In this document: positions 1 to 10,544 of the stretch, piece by piece
How positions within the stretch are numbered: position 1 is the stretch's first letter
How the letters are laid out: each line of letters starts with the position of its first letter
DNA from: Lineus longissimus
Lineage: Eukaryota > Nemertea > Pilidiophora > Heteronemertea > Lineidae
Assembly (NCBI RefSeq): GCF_910592395.1
Contig: NC_088318.1
Location: 4,486,756-4,550,755 of the forward strand
Direction of reading: 5' to 3'
Length of the DNA: 64,000 nt
Translations under genes and position numbers: made by a program
The notes under the pieces: generated by a model
Told to the model about the DNA's origin: nothing
The model's input: only the letters and a program-made list of their open reading frames with translations
Database searches by the model: none

Positions 1-28
1 TGGTGGATGTCCTGAATAATCTCTACGG
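1..28 (+). CDS. Guanylyl cyclase exon (partial, cut by window start)
   Basis: The first 28 bases read [10 protein letters not shown] in the frame that joins exon 2, then GTGAGT at 29. This matches the helix just after the first metal-binding motif in receptor guanylyl cyclases (QVVDLLNDLY type). It ends with two bases of a codon (phase 2), completed by the G at 2965. The exon start is outside the window. Confidence 0.82.
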
Positions 29-3000
29 GTGAGTAGTTTTCTCATGGGTAGAAGCAAAAGAAGTAAAAGCAATAGACAGGAGTAAAAGCGATAGGCGAAG
101 GAGTAAAAAACAATGACCTTACAAGTCTGATATAGATCCGAAGGTTCAGCAGCTTATTTTGATACATGTGTATAGTCAAAAGGTTCTTATAGTCAGAGTT
201 CGAAAACAAGTGTTCTCCAAATATTCGTCAAGGATCTGTCACTACAAGCTTCCATCAGGAAACTGTTACCCTTTCCCCACCGTGGTGAGGGAAGGTTTCC
301 ACTGAGTGTGTTCAGAGGGAAGGTTTCCACTGAGTGTGTTCAGAGGGAAGGTTTCCACTGAGTGTGTTCAGTGGGAGAAAGCGTGCGTTAGTATAGAGCT
401 TTGTTCATGCTTCACTGCACCCAAACCACACCAATAAAAGTTTTGCGATGTCGCATGCGATCCGCGCTATAAGCAAAATCGTATGATTTGGGAACCTACT
501 CTACGCTGAGGCGATAAAAACCAATCTCGCTGACCTGTGTTGGCGGATAAATGAGAGTGCGCGAAATGAGTTATTGGCATTGATTAATGACGCCAATTAG
601 TCAATGATGTCATAAGATATGTGAATCAGATATATCCTAGTTCGAGCCAACGAAAATGTCAAGAAAACAATTAGTTCCGAACAATTATTGTGTAAAAATG
701 ATCGTGTATTTATCACATGACTCGTGTAATTAGACGGGTCACAGCTGGATAAAAGTGGCGGGTTTTCGAAATAGCACCGAAGAAATTTTGTTTCCGTCAA
801 CTACAGGGTGACCCAGTATGCAACTTCTAAGCTTATACGTGTATATTATTTGATAAACCGTAAATAAATGCTTATAGTATAATGGCACAGCTGCGAAGCT
901 GTTTTGCAAAGGATCAACTAGCGGACCATCGGCGGGAATTCCGACGTGACAAGTCAAAACGCTTAAAGGAAGCCTATAGCGAAACGCTTTTAAAAATGGG
1001 GAATTTTGAACCTAAGGCGGGAATAAGCTTCTATTGATAAATTTTAGTAGGCTGATGTTACATAGGAATGAGCTACTCACGCCACATTTTTCATCGACTC
1101 ACGGCTCATTTTCACGTGTCACTCCTCATTTGTCACGAGTGACCGCGGCGGTTTACATACAGATCATTTTTCGCTCGTTCATTTGTCACTTGGATTTTCT
1201 CGGCGACGCACATGGACTCAGAAGAAGAAGAGATGGCAGCCATGCTGCTCCTGATGGAGAATAGAAAACGAAAGCGTAGGCGTCGGACGAGAACAATGTG
1301 GTACATAAAAGTGCTGCATTTTTGCATTTTTTGTTTCTCATTTCCAATCGAAATTAGCTATTGTATTAATGTGTAAACTAATGAAAATGCCGAAAAGTAG
1401 CTTTTCTCACAGTTTCGAAGGCGATATCACTACAAATGCACATGGACGTCCACTTTCTTTGCCAGCTCATTTCACAAAGAATGAACATGTCCATTCATCG
1501 CTTCACTCATGAAATGACATGAAATGACGTGAGACGACGAATGCGGGCAAAACTTACAAAATTCACTTCAATGAGAACAGGTCAATAGGTTTTCCAATGT
1601 CCATTCATCAGGTCACGAATGACAAGTGACAAATGAGTCGTGAGCCGATGAAACGTGAGGTCTATGTAACTTCAGCCTCAGGTACATGTAGTTGATTATA
1701 TGGTCAATGAGCTGCAGCGTAAGAAGTAATCATCAATTGGTTATACTTACCACGCTCAACTAGTCTAAATAAAGACTTGTGCCACTACTAAATCTCTTTA
1801 AACGTGAACCGTACATGTATGTATACCGCCGCAAATACATGTACACTGCAGTAACCCTTGACCAAAAACATGTGAAACGTGAATAGCTCGCACATACAGG
1901 ATTCACATCTGTCACTTGTCGCTGTTCGCAGGTGACTTGTCACTGTTCGCAGGCCACTTGTCACATGTCATGAGTATGTTTGTTAACTGGCTCTCATGAC
2001 TGACGCTAGAAACATGACTTGAGTGAAAAGTGACATCGTCAATCGTAAGCAGCCCGCGTTTTGGAAATTACTTGTTTTTTCTCCATGTCACGATTGCCAA
2101 CGTTCAACTAGACATACACAAAGGAAAACGACGTTCGTTAAAAATTTGTAATTGAATTTGAAAATTCTCTTGCGTAATACGTATTTAATATAAACTTCAG
2201 CATTGCCTTTGTGTAGACAGATGATCAACTAAATACCAAGTTTCAGCGAATTGGTATGCATATTAACTGCTCTACGGTATTGAGTGTCACTGCACTTCCA
2301 TTTTCCTGGACCACCAGTAATTACGAATGGCGTACCCCTTTAAGTGTTATCGTGAACTCTACGTAAACCCAGCCTAAATGAAATGTCTCCTGTTCCAATC
2401 ATACGTTTCATTTACTAATTGGATGACGAAATGTCTATCAGAATGTAGCTCAGACACCACCGTTCATCCCTTTCACTATGTCCTTGGTTGTCTCCCCTTC
2501 ATACCATATAACCGCAAGTGCTTTTTGCAGCTTCTTGAGCTGAGAGTTTTCTGCAAGATGGCGACATCATGTAATACTGCCTTATGCAACAACTTCAGGT
2601 TGTAAACATTGCTACATATACGTCACGCTGGTTTTCGTCGTTGCGGGACTCCATCCCGGCCGCAAATTTCTCCGTACATTTTTGGAATACATAATTTTTT
2701 TTTCGATTGATTGATGCCGTTTCTTTAGGAGTATTGATGAATAAATGATGAGTACACGATATGACTGCAGCAAAACATGTTCTGAAGTCTTTTGAAATGA
2801 GTGGGGTTTTTATACATTGCATACATTTGATCATTGCTGTTCTCTAGTAGCATACATGTACCTGGGGACGAAAAAAAGCTGAAGTTCGTGACGTAACCGT
2901 CGATCACCACCTGCAACAACCCTATCATACTACTCCAAGTTAAACTGTTAATGTTTTTTTCAAGGCTTTTGGACGACCAAGTTGACAAATACGACGCATA

Positions 3001-4954
3001 TAAAGTCGAGACAATCGGCGACGCGTACATGATAGTGTCGGGGGCTCCACAGAGAAATGGTGACCAGCATGCCATGGAGCTAGCAGAGGTTGCCCTGGCG
3101 TTCATCAGGGCAGTTGTAGCATTCACAGTACCACATGCGCCCAGCTACCAGATAAAAATGAGGATAGGCTTGCATTCTGGTAAGGTAGCTTCCCAAAAAT
3201 CTTTATTCTCAGTTCAGGGGTGAACCATTTTATTTCTTCATGTACATGTACATGGTAACCTGATTGAAAAGTGGACTACAGGTCTCTCGCATATAAGCCA
3301 GCTAAAAATGAAGTGTTTTTTGCCGATGCAATATGGAGGTTCTTAACAATTTGTAACCAGTGATTACTTTTTAGGTCCCTGCGAGGCAGGTGTGGTAGGA
3401 GTCAAAATGCCGAGATACTGCCTCTTCGGGACGACAGTATTAATCGCGGGATATATGGAAAATACTGCCAAAGGTAAGCAGGAGAAATATGGTTTCTCGT
3501 CCCCTCACCGCCGCTGTCCTAGAATAATTGATATCAATCTATAATCTAGTTCAAATTTTGCCACCACTCAGACATTTTTCGTGTGCTTCGGACCACTGTG
3601 CGTGCAGAGCTTGTTTTGACGGCCGTCTGACATCTCTCGATAGATGACGACGTTCGCTCCTGGTCATTCTCGTGTTGGAAGAGGAACACCCAGTGGTGGT
3701 CGGTCGCTCTGGTCAACGTAGGTAATCCAACCTTGCGTCAGGAATTTGCGGAGGCCGCGATGATTTGGGACGAGGCTGAGGAACACCTGTCCTTAAGTCG
3801 TTGTACGGGTGTACTGCTTCCTAAACCGAGTCTCTTCTGACGGCTATCATGTCTATACAGAATATAAACACCAGTGGCAGCAAATTTGGCGGGTATTGCA
3901 TTTTTCTACTTTTTAGACCTAATCCGGACTAATGTTGACAGTAAGATATGATTAGACCTTGAAAAATTAACTGGTGCTATGCAGACAGAAATTAGATTTA
4001 TGTGTACACATATTCATTTTCGTCCAGCTATTGCTTACAGTGTTCATTGTATTTTCCAAGGATGTGAATATGAATTATTGAAAAAAACATCAACTCTTCA
4101 AAATTGATTTTCAGAAATGACCGTCCATATCAGCGAGGCGACGAAGACGCTATTGGCAAGCAATGATGAGTACGAAGTCGAAGATCGGGGACTGGTCCTT
4201 ATCAAAGTAGGTCATCTTCACTCTGGCCTTGACCCTTGAACCTGACCTTGAAACAATCACCAAGGTCAACGAAACTACAATATACGTTTTACTCGGATCA
4301 TCATTTCATCGGTAGCATCGCGATGATTACCACTCTTTGCTTTGCGAATAACTCTAGAATGTTCCCTTTCATGAGGAAAGATCAAAAACAGATTTACATG
4401 TTTCTCGCGATGGCCACCTATTGACAAGTCATGGTCTCTCTAGTTTTCTCTCCCATCAGTCCAGCATTCGACGATAGAAAGTAACTGATCCTGATTATCG
4501 ATTCATGAAAATCACGATCTGACCGATTTCGTTGTGTTCGCCAAATGCTTTTTTGTGATCACTCTAATGTTAAACCGTTCGCCCTGCGTAAAGATGTTTT
4601 TAATGGTAGCCCCTCCCTCCCATTGTAACTAATGCATGATTATGATTGTGAAAAGAAAAGAAAAAACACTTATAAAGTGATAACATTTCATCAGTTGGCG
4701 ATACCATCATCCTGAGATTCAGGTTTTTGATAATCCCACCTCGTAGAGAGAGGCGAAGTAGGCCCTATATTGAAAACCACTGATGCCAGGATGCGATACC
4801 ATATGCGTGAGCTTCTTTTCAGGGTCAGAAGAGGAAGACGTTTTGGCTATTGAGTGGAGCTAAAGAGAAGTCGAAAGCTGGTGATATGCATCATCCCCAT
4901 TCCAATCTGGAGGAAACGTGTGCTATGCCAACTATGAAAACGTGCACTGTTTGA
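1..4954 (+). CDS. Receptor-type guanylyl cyclase, 3' end of gene (C-terminal catalytic domain, 5 exons)
   Basis: Family role: membrane guanylyl cyclases convert GTP to cGMP as homodimers. Only the C-terminal part of the class III cyclase domain is in the window. Exons are 1-28, 2965-3179, 3375-3473, 4115-4206 and 4823-4954, all with GT-AG borders and matching phases, giving about 188 codons. Visible in order: [23 protein letters not shown] with the second metal-binding Asp, [23 protein letters not shown] with the guanine-specifying Cys, YEVEDRG, and the final KTFWLL motif typical of receptor cyclases. The block that normally reads GDTVNTASRME reads [11 protein letters not shown], so the Asn and Arg that stabilise the transition state are replaced by Leu and Tyr. 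Catalysis by a homodimer is therefore doubtful. The extracellular, kinase-homology and early cyclase parts lie upstream of the window. The stop codon falls in the inverted repeat of a MITE. The family call is secure; activity is not. Confidence 0.93.
289..372. repeat. 28-bp tandem repeat, three copies, in cyclase intron
   Basis: The unit starting GGGAAGGTTTCCACTGAG occurs at 289, 317 and 345 with almost no differences. It lies in the long intron between the first two visible cyclase exons. Near-identity suggests recent slippage. Confidence 0.85.
963..1803. mobile_element. Interspersed repeat, copy A, split by a later insertion
   Basis: 963-1048 and about 1679-1803 align with the two halves of 15630-15907. 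Shared blocks include TTAAAGGAARCCTAT, GGCGGGAATAAGCT, ATTGATAAATYTTAG, GGTTGATTATRTG-like sequence and AGTCTAAATAAAGA. Copy B is contiguous, so copy A was interrupted by the fold-back element at 1049-1678. No coding frame is seen. The family is not recognised; it is a non-autonomous element by inference. Confidence 0.6.
1049..1678. mobile_element. Fold-back element with long inverted arms, inserted in repeat copy A
   Basis: The left arm from 1049 (AGGCTGATGTTACATAG) is complementary to the right arm ending at 1678, whose reverse complement starts AGGCTGAAGTTACATAG. Pairing continues in diverged form for about 90 bp through TCATCGRCTCACG and CTCATTTGTCAC. The centre is rich in TGTCAC and ATGACA motifs. 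No target duplication is evident and the borders are uncertain by about 15 bp. Confidence 0.55.
1804..2964. other. Intron sequence of the cyclase gene, no further exon seen
   Basis: No exon-like frame was found. 1910-1985 holds repeated ACTTGTCAC and CTGTTCGCAGG words resembling the interior of the fold-back element just upstream. The polypyrimidine run at 2954-2961 belongs to the acceptor of the exon at 2965. Confidence 0.5.
2965..3179 (+). CDS. Guanylyl cyclase exon: metal site and dimer core
   Basis: The acceptor AG is at 2963-2964 after an oligo-T run and the donor GTAAGG starts at 3180. It encodes [19 protein letters not shown], then [17 protein letters not shown], and ends at MRIGLHSG. 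The Asp of IGDAYM, a metal ligand in class III cyclases, and the Glu of KVET, which helps select guanine, are both present. Confidence 0.93.
3375..3473 (+). CDS. Guanylyl cyclase exon: substrate-specifying Cys, degenerate transition-state motif
   Basis: The acceptor is TTTTTAG at 3368-3374 and the donor GTAAGC starts at 3474. It encodes [15 protein letters not shown] then [17 protein letters not shown]. The Cys of RYCLFG is the GTP-specificity residue. The next segment differs from the family pattern GDTVNTASRME at the Asp, Asn, Ser and Arg positions, so this exon carries the evidence for a disabled active site. Confidence 0.92.
4115..4206 (+). CDS. Guanylyl cyclase exon
   Basis: The acceptor is TTTTCAG ending at 4114 and the donor GTAGGT starts at 4207. 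It encodes [20 protein letters not shown] followed by [11 protein letters not shown]. This fits the helix and strand pair after the catalytic motif (HVSxxTxxLL and YxxExRG), and the exon ends in phase 0. Confidence 0.9.
4823..4954 (+). CDS. Guanylyl cyclase terminal exon
   Basis: The acceptor is CTTTTCAG ending at 4822. It encodes [18 protein letters not shown] and about 25 further residues before TGA at 4952-4954. GxxxKTFWLLxG is the usual end of the receptor cyclase domain; the remaining tail is not conserved. The last codon and stop overlap the left inverted repeat of the MITE starting at about 4950. No AATAAA lies within about 200 bp, so polyadenylation would have to occur inside or beyond the MITE. 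Confidence 0.88.
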   Translation, partial: GQKRKTFWLLSGAKEKSKAGDMHHPHSNLEETCAMPTMKTCTV

Positions 4955-5694
4955 AATAATAGCCAGGATTAGCAGCCGCCCGATTCCGACTCCGATTACG
5001 AGTACGAGTCAGAGTTGGATCCGCGCGCGAATGTTCAGTTTGATCGATTAGCAACGTCACGACTCCCGGTCAGAGTTGATCTCAGTTCCAGGTGTTTTAC
5101 GTTAGATGGCGCTGCGAAACGTAAACATAGCAGACGACGGAAACAATCGGCTGATCGGCAGTGATTTTCTTTTGATCGTGATTAAACCAGTTATAGAGAA
5201 ATGGCAGATAGGCCCACATCTTGGACTTGGGAGCAAAAAATAACCCAAGGGCAATTGCATGCTTCCTCACTTGTAATAACCATTGATAACTACTACCATG
5301 CACATGATGCATGTCATGTACACATGATGTGCACGCATCGCATGCGCATCGATGTGCAAAAAAAATCGCGAGAATGCCACCCAACAAAGATGCCCATACA
5401 GAGCACCCTTTTTCCACCAGAACTACATTGCTGGGCATTGACATATCCTTGAAAGCATTTACATTTAAAAACGATCAGGAAATACTCCGAATCTACGATG
5501 ATAACAGAGAAATTTGCACTGGGAGCGCACTTACGAATAGAGGACGTCCAACTCAGAGTTTACGAGCGAGTACGAGTGACCACTTGGGAAACCCCCGCAC
5601 TGTTGATGACGTAAAGCGCAAAAAGGAATCACCTCGTACTCGGAGTCGGAGTCGGGCGTCTGCTAATCCTGTCTATTGTTCAAATCTTGGTTTG
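4950..5694. mobile_element. Non-autonomous DNA transposon (MITE), ~745 bp, long terminal inverted repeats
   Basis: The left end TTTGAAATAATAGCCAGG pairs with the right end, whose reverse complement is TTTGAACAATAGACAGG. The match continues through GGATTAGCAG and GCCCGAYTCCGACTCCGA for about 60 bp. No transposase frame is seen; the open frame across 5311-5739 is a by-product and crosses the right end. No clear target duplication was found. The left end contains the cyclase stop codon. Confidence 0.72.
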
Positions 5695-5750
5695 CCAAGG
5701 AAGGATAGTGATGCTGAAGATTATTATACCAGGAAGTGACAATTAGATTG

Positions 5751-5994
5751 TTATTTTTGCTTTGATATTTCATCCCGTCCTCGATGCGTAGTTACTTCAA
5801 AATATTTGAAAGCACCGGAAATATTTTGTTATTTTTGCTTTGCTATTTCATCCCGTCCTCGATGCGTAGTTACTTCAAAATATTTGAAAGCACCGGAAAT
5901 ATTTTGTTATTTTTGCTTTGCTATTTCATCCCGTCCTCGATGCGTAGTTACTTCAAAATATTTGAAAGCATCGGAAATCTTTTTCTTTTCTTAA
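5751..5994. repeat. 78-bp tandem repeat, three copies
   Basis: GATGCGTAGTTACTTC recurs at about 5783, 5861 and 5939, a period of 78. The copies are almost identical except the last, which diverges after about 5967. The period is a multiple of three, so open frames run through it; these are judged non-coding because translation gives only the repeat. Confidence 0.88.
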
Positions 5995-8400
5995 TAATTT
6001 ACCTCTACACATATGAGTATATAAGCAGTCCTTTTCGAAAACTGTAACACTTCTAATTCATGAGATAGATTAATCCGAGGTTATTCGAGAGAAAAAATTA
6101 TATCGGAATAGAAAACAAATGAATGACATAAGGGCCACCGCACTAGGTTCCAGAACTGATGGTTTCATTCAACAATTTCCAAACTCTCGCTGCAGCAGTG
6201 TTCGTTCGTGGTCAGCTCGTTGATTGGATGTACCATACTTTTGTGATTTAAAGTAGTCTATGTATGATGGATATAGTTTAATCTGATTTACATGTATCAC
6301 GAGCTTCTTTGAACTCAGACTCCCGGTGCAGTGCATTTCATCATCCTACTTTTGGAAGGTACATAAACAAGGCCAGTCCACGGCATCCGGAGTGTGCTTT
6401 GAATACGATTAACACCTCAAAATCACATACTATAAGATATTTACATTTATATCTTTTGCTGGAAGATGAAGGTAAGAATGTTTTGTGGATGGACACATTT
6501 TTGTGGATTTACAAATTAGCCGAGGCGTCATCAGATATACATGTACATCTATTAAAGCAGTCGGAATAGATTGTCGATTTGATGTATTTCCATCATTGCC
6601 AGTAACAGAATTTCAAATTTTCAATTTTTTCTATTTCGTTTTCAACAAATCTGGCCAAAATAGCTGTACGGCAATTCTCGTATACTGTAAAAAAATTGCG
6701 ACTTTTCTTAGTTCATGCAATTCGTGAAAATTTCAGAAAAAAAAAGTTTCACGATTTTTTTTGGGTGGCTAACAGAAGTTCTGTCCTTTTTTTCGAATAA
6801 AACCCCCAACGATGGCGGTTTTTGTGTCGTGAATCGAGATTAATCGGTCGACGTTAGAGTTAATTGAATTCGCTTAGCTGTCTGATGATTGCCCTTCAGG
6901 AGTTCGGGATGCCTATATAGTACTTCGATAAGTCAAGCGAGTCATTTACATGTACCTAAAAAAGAGTAGAGAAGAAACGTCCCGCGCTTCGAGGTATTAT
7001 TCGTTGGTTGCTTATCTCCCGATACCACGTGAAAAGCCCATGAGCAGCCCAGCAAGGTACAGATTATGTTCCTAGACTTTCTGTACGATTTCAGTTCTCT
7101 GAATTCCTCGATTATATATGTCCCGAGGCAAATTCTTTTCACATTCGAACTATCAGTAGTTCATGCAGTAAAGCCGTGTATAATGTTTCTTAGATCGCTA
7201 ATGATACCCCCTTATCAGTTCTCAATCCTCTGATGAAGTATTGATGCCATCATAACTTCGCAAGCTTCACTTTCAATCTCTCCCATTTGCCTACTCAGGT
7301 CCGACGACGACTTGCTATACATGCTTGCTTCTACTTAAGACAAAATATGCCAATATAAGCGGTCCTTTGTCTCACGCTACCCGAACCAGCCGCCCCCATA
7401 TTATGTCTTTATGGTGGCGATTTTGGACTTGTTTGGGCAACACCTCTACCCAGGATAATAATTATCGTTTCATTTTCGACAGGCGATTGCGCAAATAAAA
7501 AGCATGTTTCTGCAATGCAATTAGACATGTCCACACAAATTACACTATGCAAGGCTTCCTCTTATTATCCGGATCACATAAGCCGTCGTCCTCATATTCT
7601 ACTATCCAGAATGTGATTAAATCTGTCCCATATCTGCCATGAAATGAGGGGCAGGAGCCCAACATGAGCTATCCAATTTCCGCAACAATGGTGTGACATT
7701 AACTCCCGAGATTCGCTGACCCCACTATTTTTCGATTCCATGCCTCCGCTGCCGAGTGGTGGAAGAGCGGCTTGGAATGTGTGACAAGTCCGGTAAATTG
7801 AGCATGAGCCGATGAGATAGGTTTACCAGTTATACTTGATGATGGTCATCATGAGGCTTACGAATGCGTCTTGTGGTGTCTTGGTCATCGCCGGTTACTG
7901 GTTAAGCTACCTTTATGGGCATTCAGCTACTTAGAGGAAGTGTTTATGTCGCCATCTCAGTCGGGAATGATTGTTAACGTAATCGACACTTGCACCGGAT
8001 CGTGTCACGAGATTTTCCCCTCCTCGATCAGCAGACGTCAACCCCGAGAAATACCACCCCATATTGTTCGATAGTGGATATTTTGATGTAGAAACAGGTG
8101 ACGTAACAAGATTTTATAGAAATGTTTCAGTCCGTTACACAAAGTACCTTTTGTACCGCAGAAAATGGACAAACATTTAGACTTGATTTTGGCTATCCGT
8201 TCTCCCAATAACGAGTCGAAAGCATCAATAAATCGGTCGTACATCTACTTCATGACGTCTTCATAATCTTTCATTAGTCGGCCATTCATATTCAAATTTT
8301 CAAATTAATTATAAATTCTTTGGAGATCTCAATATGTAATTTCGTCAGAACAACTTCGAAGAAAAGCTCTCATTGACCAGTCTAGAAAGCCGTCAGAAGT
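5995..8400. other. Non-coding stretch, no gene recognised
   Basis: Only short frames without domain resemblance were seen. 6690-6770 is rich in TTCACGAAAATTTC-like words shared with 39.9-40.0 kb and 58.1-58.2 kb, probably decayed copies of one repeat family. 7745-7775 (GCCGAGTGGTGGAAGAGCGG) recalls a tRNA A box, but no B box follows. Confidence 0.5.
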
Positions 8401-8401
8401 T

Positions 8402-8429
8402 CAAGTTAAAGTTAAAGTTAAAGTTAAAG
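8402..8429. repeat. (GTTAAA)n microsatellite
   Basis: About four and a half copies of the hexamer GTTAAA. Confidence 0.85.
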
Positions 8430-9546
8430 CGTTTGACCTTTCGTTATACTTCTCACAGTTTGCGGGTTGTAACATCCTGATATCCTACGTCATATTCAAA
8501 AAGCTGGAATAGGGCCTACAATTTTAATGCTGTGAGCGAGCGGCTGTTCCGATTATTTGATACACACCCGTACGCGTTGTATGATTCAATTCAACAGAAT
8601 TTCAATAAGTTCAATAAATTTTATGATTTTCTCACGCTTTTGGTTTAATAATTTATATATAATATTTTATGCTGCTATACACACACTGGAATTTATTAAA
8701 GCTGCAGGGGATGAAGCATAGCTGCTATAACGACAATAACCGATAATAGTGGATAACTACCAATGAAAATGCTTGTTTGATAAACGTTGCTACAACGGTG
8801 ATCAAATTCCAAGACTCGGGTGCAAGCGACGTTGTGATTGGGCGCTTTTTTCTACCGCCACAATCCGTCTGAAGGGCATGGATTACACCAGGGGTTTGAA
8901 ATATCGAGAGACGGAGTATATTGAAAGCCACTGGTGCCAGGGTGACGCTGCAGTCGACCTTGCACTCCTACAATGACATCGTTTATTGTATGACCAGTTA
9001 TTTACAGCAGTGCAGCGTGTTTTCCCGACATGCTTCAAGACATGTTCTGTGTTGTTAATAGAAAAGTTTCTGCTTAAATAAAACCCCACCAGTTGAACAC
9101 GATTTAATACTCTCAGACAACAATTAATCTGTATCGTATTTCATTGCAGACATGTTATGCTAAAGTATGCATTAACAAGGTTCCGCCCGAATGATCGAGA
9201 TGGCTCTTAAATTACCTCCTTTCGTGAGCGTAAAGCTATGTCCTTCCTCAGTCACACGGATATTATATCTGTACCTAAAATAATCTTTTTTAATCGGCTA
9301 TACATCCTCGTTTTCATAATAGCAAAACGCAAACGATTCATACGGGACGTACACAAAGAAAATTCCGACATGTAGTGTATAGACAAGCTAGCAGCTCCCC
9401 TAGTTTGGCACAGTATTACCTCAGAAATACTTGAATATCCTGAATATTACTGAATATCCTGAATATAAAAATCCCGAATATCATTCAAACAAGTCAAAGC
9501 GCACTGTCACACATGTCGTTTACTTTCAACATGTCCTTTAACACAA
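8430..9546. other. Non-coding stretch with short repeat fragment
   Basis: No gene was recognised. 8917-8947 (TATATTGAAAGCCACTGG, then TGCCAGGGTG) resembles 4765-4795, so a short interspersed repeat occurs at both places. 9428-9480 has several copies of CTGAATAT. Confidence 0.45.
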
Positions 9547-10165
9547 GGCTAATTATAAACCGCGAGATGCGAAATGCGAAATCCCGAGATGCTAACCTCG
9601 GTGAGAGAACCATGCGCCACGGAATGTATTGCAAATATGGAACCTAAAATGGCGACATTCATGAGACCGAGGCTGAAGTAGGGAGCTATCCTTGTTTTGA
9701 TTAGCCCATTGAAATATGCGATGTGGAATTTAACCTAATTATGGCAGACTATCCCAGCGCTATTTTTAGGGATGACCAGACGTTCACCAGGTGCATGCCC
9801 TGTGTTATCGGTCAATCATGTGTATGGTGACGTGTGCCGCCAGGCGTAACGTAAAAATAATTGTTACATGCAGCATACTGAACCTTATGGTATTAAACTC
9901 CCTTTAAACATAGCCAGAGTGTATCTTGATAAAATACAAAAAACCTTTGTGTTCAAGATGAACATGCAGTTGCATGTCGGCTTTGTATTGTCTTCGGCCC
10001 TACTATCATTGAATGGAGAAGTTGACAGCAGCATCAGAAATGGTGATTGTCATGGTCCAGGGAAGTAGAAAATCTAGTGGCACAAATTAATGATTACTCA
10101 TCTCGCGATTTCGCGATTTCTCATCTCGCGGTTTTAAATACGAACTGGCTGGGCGGTGTCAGTTC
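9547..10165. mobile_element. Candidate inverted-repeat element, ~620 bp
   Basis: The arm at 9557-9591 (AAACCGCGAGATGCGAAAT) is complementary to the arm at 10098-10135 (ATTTCTCATCTCGCGGTTT). The 12-bp direct repeat CCTTTAACACAA lies at 9535-9546 and 10166-10177 and could be a target duplication. The arms do not extend cleanly to these flanks, so the borders are tentative. No transposase frame is present. Confidence 0.45.
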
Positions 10166-10544
10166 CCTTTAACACAATAAACCGCATCTACGACCATGGA
10201 GGTATCATTAACCTCCATGCTACCACAGAGGACTCCATCCTGCCTAATTCGTATCGCCAAGATTTACCAAAACAATCAAACATGTTCATTATATCACTAA
10301 GATTTACAATGACTATCCCCAACTTGACACATACATGGGTGGCACAAGAGGATGAATAAGATACCAGAAATAATTCGGGATTTATGTACACGTATACCTG
10401 TAAACTGCATGCTTACCACTTATACATTGGAGTGACTACACAAGCATGTGTTCACTTTGCACTGACATTGAATACATGCATTACGTAACGTCGTAACCTC
10501 GGGTGGTTGAATTACCCACACTAATCGATCGACTTAATTTTTAA

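Noticed and set aside
5311-5739. 142-codon frame
   Set aside because: It runs across the MITE interior and its right inverted repeat; no domain, and the end lies in flanking DNA.
5784-6047. In-frame 26-residue repeat protein
   Set aside because: The 78-bp tandem repeat is a multiple of three, so open frames are expected without coding; AT-rich and lacking other signals.
7745-7775. tRNA-Ser-like A box
   Set aside because: No B box or cloverleaf follows within the expected distance.
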